Source: Pholis gunnellus
Lineage: Eukaryota; Chordata; Actinopteri; Perciformes; Pholidae
Assembly (NCBI GenBank): GCA_910591455.2
Contig: OU342808.1
Span: forward strand, 13,285,904-13,349,903
Length of the DNA: 64,000 nt
Direction: 5' to 3'
A program made the position numbers and the translations under genes. This document shows positions 1 through 64,000 of this stretch, piece by piece. The stretch's first letter is position 1. Each line of letters begins with the position of its first letter. The notes under the pieces were generated by a model that did no database searches, was not told where the DNA came from, and worked only from the letters and a program-made list of their open reading frames with translations.

Positions 1-1941
1 CGTGAGCAGCGGACACAGAAATACAAAGACAGGATGAGTTTCCACCTGGCTCCCCTTTTTGAAGAGTGAGATGAAGTTTTACAATGCACAATACAATCAA
101 AGGTACAAAGTAAAGCCTATTAGATCTTTATGATATTCAAGACCATAATGTGCCTGTGGACATCTTTGTTATACTGTACTGTTCAAACTCATACATCATG
201 CAAACGTCCTCAAAGCTTTGTAGCAGGCCTGCGGACAGGAAGCTGACTACAAAGATCAATCAGGGCAGATGCTGGCCAAAATATAGTTATTTGGCAATAC
301 AGAATTAAAAAGTGCACAAATAATCTGTATTATGCTTATCCTGTGTCCATGAACCTAAGGAATGACAGTCACTGATTCACACCAATAACAGTTTTCACAT
401 ATTGGTAATCTACAGCAAAGTCTTTCAGTGTAACTTACATTGAAGTACAGATTATGGCAACATAGCACAACTACATTTTTCCAAGATAGCCTTTTGTAAT
501 TTGCCAAACCAGAATACAATAGGCTATACTAATTTCCAAATATCCAAGTAACAATCGAAATATGTTTTTATGGTTACTTGTAAACTACAACAACATCCAT
601 GATGATGGTATGCCCTGAAACACAACAATGTAAAGTAAGTACCACAATATTTGAACGGTGACACATTTTCTTGCTGTGCTTTTAGCATTAAGTCAAACAA
701 GTATTAATTTAAATGCATTTTCATTCATTGAATATAAAGAGATGAAAATAACGGTGGCACTTTTTGTATTTCCAGTCTAGTCAGGCAACCAGAATTATTT
801 GGAGAGGTTGGTGCTTTCAATTTAAAAAGTTTTTCTTTACTTTCTCTTTCAGGCTGGGCTGCAATCTCAGAAAGAAAATGCATCATATTACTACGATATG
901 AAAGTTAAGTGACTGAAAGCTGGCTAGTCTTAAGTGGAACACGGAGCATAAAAGTAGCTCCTTTTAAGCTCTTATTCTAGCACTCAAGAGTTTTGGGAAT
1001 ACTAGTTAAGAGTGGGAAACCATCCAGGACTATTTTTAAGTCGTGTAAGATGGGGCTTTAAGGTTCGACACTGCAGCAAAAACCTCAGGTACTTGTTTAC
1101 TTCTATGTATTTAACTAGCCAAGCATCACAGTTCATTTACTGCAGGATGCAGCCAACAGCAGAATCCATACAGTGAGAACTGCATGAATAGAATTTGTTG
1201 ACGCGATTGGCATTACGGCTTTTTTTATCCCCTGTAACGTGAACGTGTCCAAATGGTTTCCAGGAGCTACAAATATTTTTGCATGCAGATCGCTGCTGTC
1301 ATGTTATGTGAAAACACCCACAAGCTCTTTAACACTTCATTACTATATCATTTCTCTTCCAGCATGATAATAAAGATTAGAGCTCCTGAAATAAACAGTC
1401 TGTCCATATTAGTTTAGAGTTCAGTGTTGTTATCATTGTAGGTTTTGAGATAATGAAATATATGAATACATTATTAACCTTGGAAAAAGACATTAGTTAT
1501 CATTTATCATATCAAAGGTATTAAAGAAAATATGAGACTGCTTTCAATATTCGGATTATGCATATATGGACATGAGTTAAATAGCTGCTCTCACTCATTT
1601 GACATTTTCTTTCAATAATGATACAGATTCTTTTTTAATATGTGGCCAAAAATGATTCATATTATTATGAATGGTATCTATCCTGAGCTTTGTAATTTAT
1701 ACAACTTAGATCTCCAAGACAACACAGAATTTATGCATCTGACAGCTGAGACAAATAAATCTAAATAAATACAAAATAGAACAAGCACAAACAATAATTC
1801 CAAATATCTTAGAAAAAGTGTTGTGATAATCAAATACAAAATAAAAAATGGAACTCCTTATGAGAGCTTTAAGACAATTCAGCTAGAGACAGCCTTCGAG
1901 CCTCAGCGTCAGGGCTGCAGTAAGTTTAACTGCAGTGCTTG

Positions 1942-1947
1942 TTTATT
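1942..1947 (-). promoter_or_regulatory. Candidate polyadenylation signal, distal
   Basis: AATAAA on the minus strand, about 0.8 kb past the EDIL3 stop codon. It is the only other canonical hexamer in gene-sense orientation that I found in the downstream flank. It could define a longer 3' UTR isoform; there is no expression evidence. Confidence 0.35.
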
Positions 1948-2659
1948 GTCTCACATATCAGTTATCTTCAGTAAACTTTTGCAGTGTGTTTTAATGTTTC
2001 AGAACTATTTAAAAATGCACATAAAAATAGGTCCCTAAATCAAAGCCATTGCTCTCAGGGCTGGAGGTTTTAAATGATTTGTCATAATATACATTTATAA
2101 TTCACGCACCATGCAATTTCTTAATCTTTTACATATAATACAAGAGCATTAATAGTGTTTTGATTGATGTAGTAATGCCAGTGTCCATTAGGGGAAAAGC
2201 ATGGCTTGAGTAAGTGTCGTAATCAAAGTAAAAATATTTTTGAGAGAGTTGACAATAACGTGTGATCTCTACATGGTATTTTAGACAGTTTAGTTATGGT
2301 ATGGAGTTGGTTAATTATGTCCAATGAAGCGCGGCAGACAGATTTCACATCTTTGTTAAAAAGTGACACTGTACAATAGCTTCCATGGCAACAAGTTAAA
2401 ACCACAGGGAGAACCCCTCTCCGACTCCACCCCACCCCTCCCACATATATTACAGAAGTTAATTCCAAACAGGATGGTAAATCTTGAGAAGAATAAAAAG
2501 ACGGAAAGATCACGCTTTAAAGAGGAAACTAAAAGACAAAAGTGATCAAGGGCAGGTTTTAAATCATTGTACAAAAAGAACAAACAGCAACCCACCACAA
2601 CCAAACACGTATTCTTGAAAAATCCATTGGAAATTGATTTCTTTTTACAGGTTGCACAG

Positions 2660-2665
2660 TTTATT
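2660..2665 (-). promoter_or_regulatory. Candidate polyadenylation signal, proximal
   Basis: AATAAA on the minus strand begins 75 nt after the EDIL3 stop codon. It is a canonical hexamer in the right orientation, but it would give a very short 3' UTR, so use is uncertain. Confidence 0.35.
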
Positions 2666-2740
2666 TTTGAAATACCGGGTGAGATACTCCAGTATGCCAA
2701 GGGACAAGGGGGAATGGCAATAAAGATGGAAGAAAGGACT

Positions 2741-63088
<60,348 letters not shown>

Positions 63089-63668
63089 CTGCACGCAAAA
63101 AAAAAGAAGAAAACACTGTTAAAAAGTCTGTTTTGTGCCAATATTAAAACAGTGTGTTCAGGCCATGAGACACTGATGATGAGCTCCAACTTTTACTTGT
63201 GTATACAAGTACACAATGTTCTAGGTAACTGATTCACTCTGGTGTAGCATGCTTTTTTAAGTATGTGCATGAATAAAATGAACAAGCAAATGACAAAAAC
63301 AATTTCTACACGACCTTACACAGCCAGTGATGTAATAAAGCAAACTACACAAATAAAAAGTGGACTTTGCCGGTGCATTTAAATGAATGAATAAAGGACC
63401 CTGAATTGGACCTTGTGAGAAAGTGTATGAGTAAAACAGATTGACAGGAAAGCTGAGGATGACAGGAGAGCGGGGGGAGGCTGGCTTTTGGTGACTGTTG
63501 CTGGTCTCTGTGGTTTGGAGAGCAGCCCAAAACACAGACTGAACAACATGTAATATGTCCCCCCCCCCAGGGAGGCAACAATCCATCCTAACAGAGCTAA
63601 GTGGAGAGCACAGACTAGCTGCAAGGTAGAGAACTATCACCTAAATGCATAGACAATCATACATGCAA

Positions 63669-63703
<35 letters not shown>

Positions 63704-64000
63704 GGCACACTCACACATGAGAGTGACCAGATACTGAGTGCAGTAACATGAAAATGATACCAACAATGCTAAAACATATAATAGTCTTTTAATGGGTTAT
63801 TTTATACACATTTTAAATAATTGTTTCCTTGGAAATGAATAGAACTTAAATTGCGTTTTCATGCACGATTGAAATATAAAACAGATACAGCCAAACAGCT
63901 TAGTTCTGATCTTTGCATACCCCAATTTATGTGATCAATTGTCAATAGTGGACTATTCCTCAGCGCAAAACCGTATTTGCTTGAGTGACTGCATAGACCT
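63089..64000 (-). other. EDIL3 intron 3, 3' part (partial)
   Basis: Sequence upstream of exon 4. It contains a C run (63560-63568) and an (AC)n tract but no sign of the preceding spacer or EGF1 exon, which must lie beyond the window. Confidence 0.85.
63671..63701. repeat. (AC)15 microsatellite
   Basis: 31 nt of perfect AC repeat near the right edge of the window, in the partial intron 3. Confidence 0.95.

Larger units (their letters stand above)
1..2740 (-). other. EDIL3 3' UTR and downstream flank
   Basis: No protein gene is visible here. Sequence next to the stop codon is 3' UTR of EDIL3. Two minus-strand AATAAA signals are present, at 2665-2660 and 1947-1942, so the message could end shortly after the stop or about 0.8 kb further on. 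The rest is AT-rich, with short chance frames only and no recognised repeat. Confidence 0.6.

Overview
The window is a stretch of vertebrate, almost certainly teleost fish, genomic DNA. The evidence is a single spliced gene with long GT-AG introns, many dinucleotide microsatellites, and interspersed repeats of types I recognise from teleost genomes (tRNA-derived SINEs, MITEs, a hAT transposon remnant, Ty3/gypsy and LINE fragments). There are no bacterial-type operons, and nearly all open reading frames above 60 codons are chance frames in introns.

The one gene is EDIL3 (DEL-1, EGF-like repeats and discoidin domains 3), on the minus strand. Eight coding exons lie in the window, equivalent to human exons 4 to 11: 63088-62960 (EGF2 with the RGD loop), 45399-45286 (EGF3), 38346-38165, 31170-31015 and 29633-29489 (first discoidin/F5-8 type C domain), and 29294-29110, 9983-9828 and 2890-2741 (second discoidin domain and stop). 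All junctions are GT-AG and the phases join without a break into 404 complete codons ending in CTEEE-stop. The signal peptide, EGF1 and short spacer exon must lie beyond position 64000.

Layout by increasing coordinate: 1-2740 is the 3' UTR and downstream flank; 2891-9827 is intron 10; 9984-29109 is the 19 kb intron 9, with a cluster of transposon debris at about 20.9-25.9 kb (SINE, Ty3/gypsy reverse transcriptase remnant, MITE, 899 bp hAT element, LINE 3' end); 29295-29488 is a tiny intron of 194 bp; 29634-31014 is intron 7 with a sense-oriented SINE; 31171-38164 is intron 6; 38347-45285 is intron 5 with another SINE; 45400-62959 is intron 4 with a MITE, a degenerate tandem repeat and a 131 bp perfect (TC)n tract; 63089-64000 is part of intron 3.

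I found no undescribed multi-gene system. The most useful observations are the complete 3' gene structure, the datable hAT insertion with its target-site duplication and internal deletion, the three tRNA-derived SINEs all in gene-sense orientation, and several MITE or repeat copies with visible terminal inverted repeats. Repeat family assignments come from memory of teleost repeats and motif reading, not from a database search.
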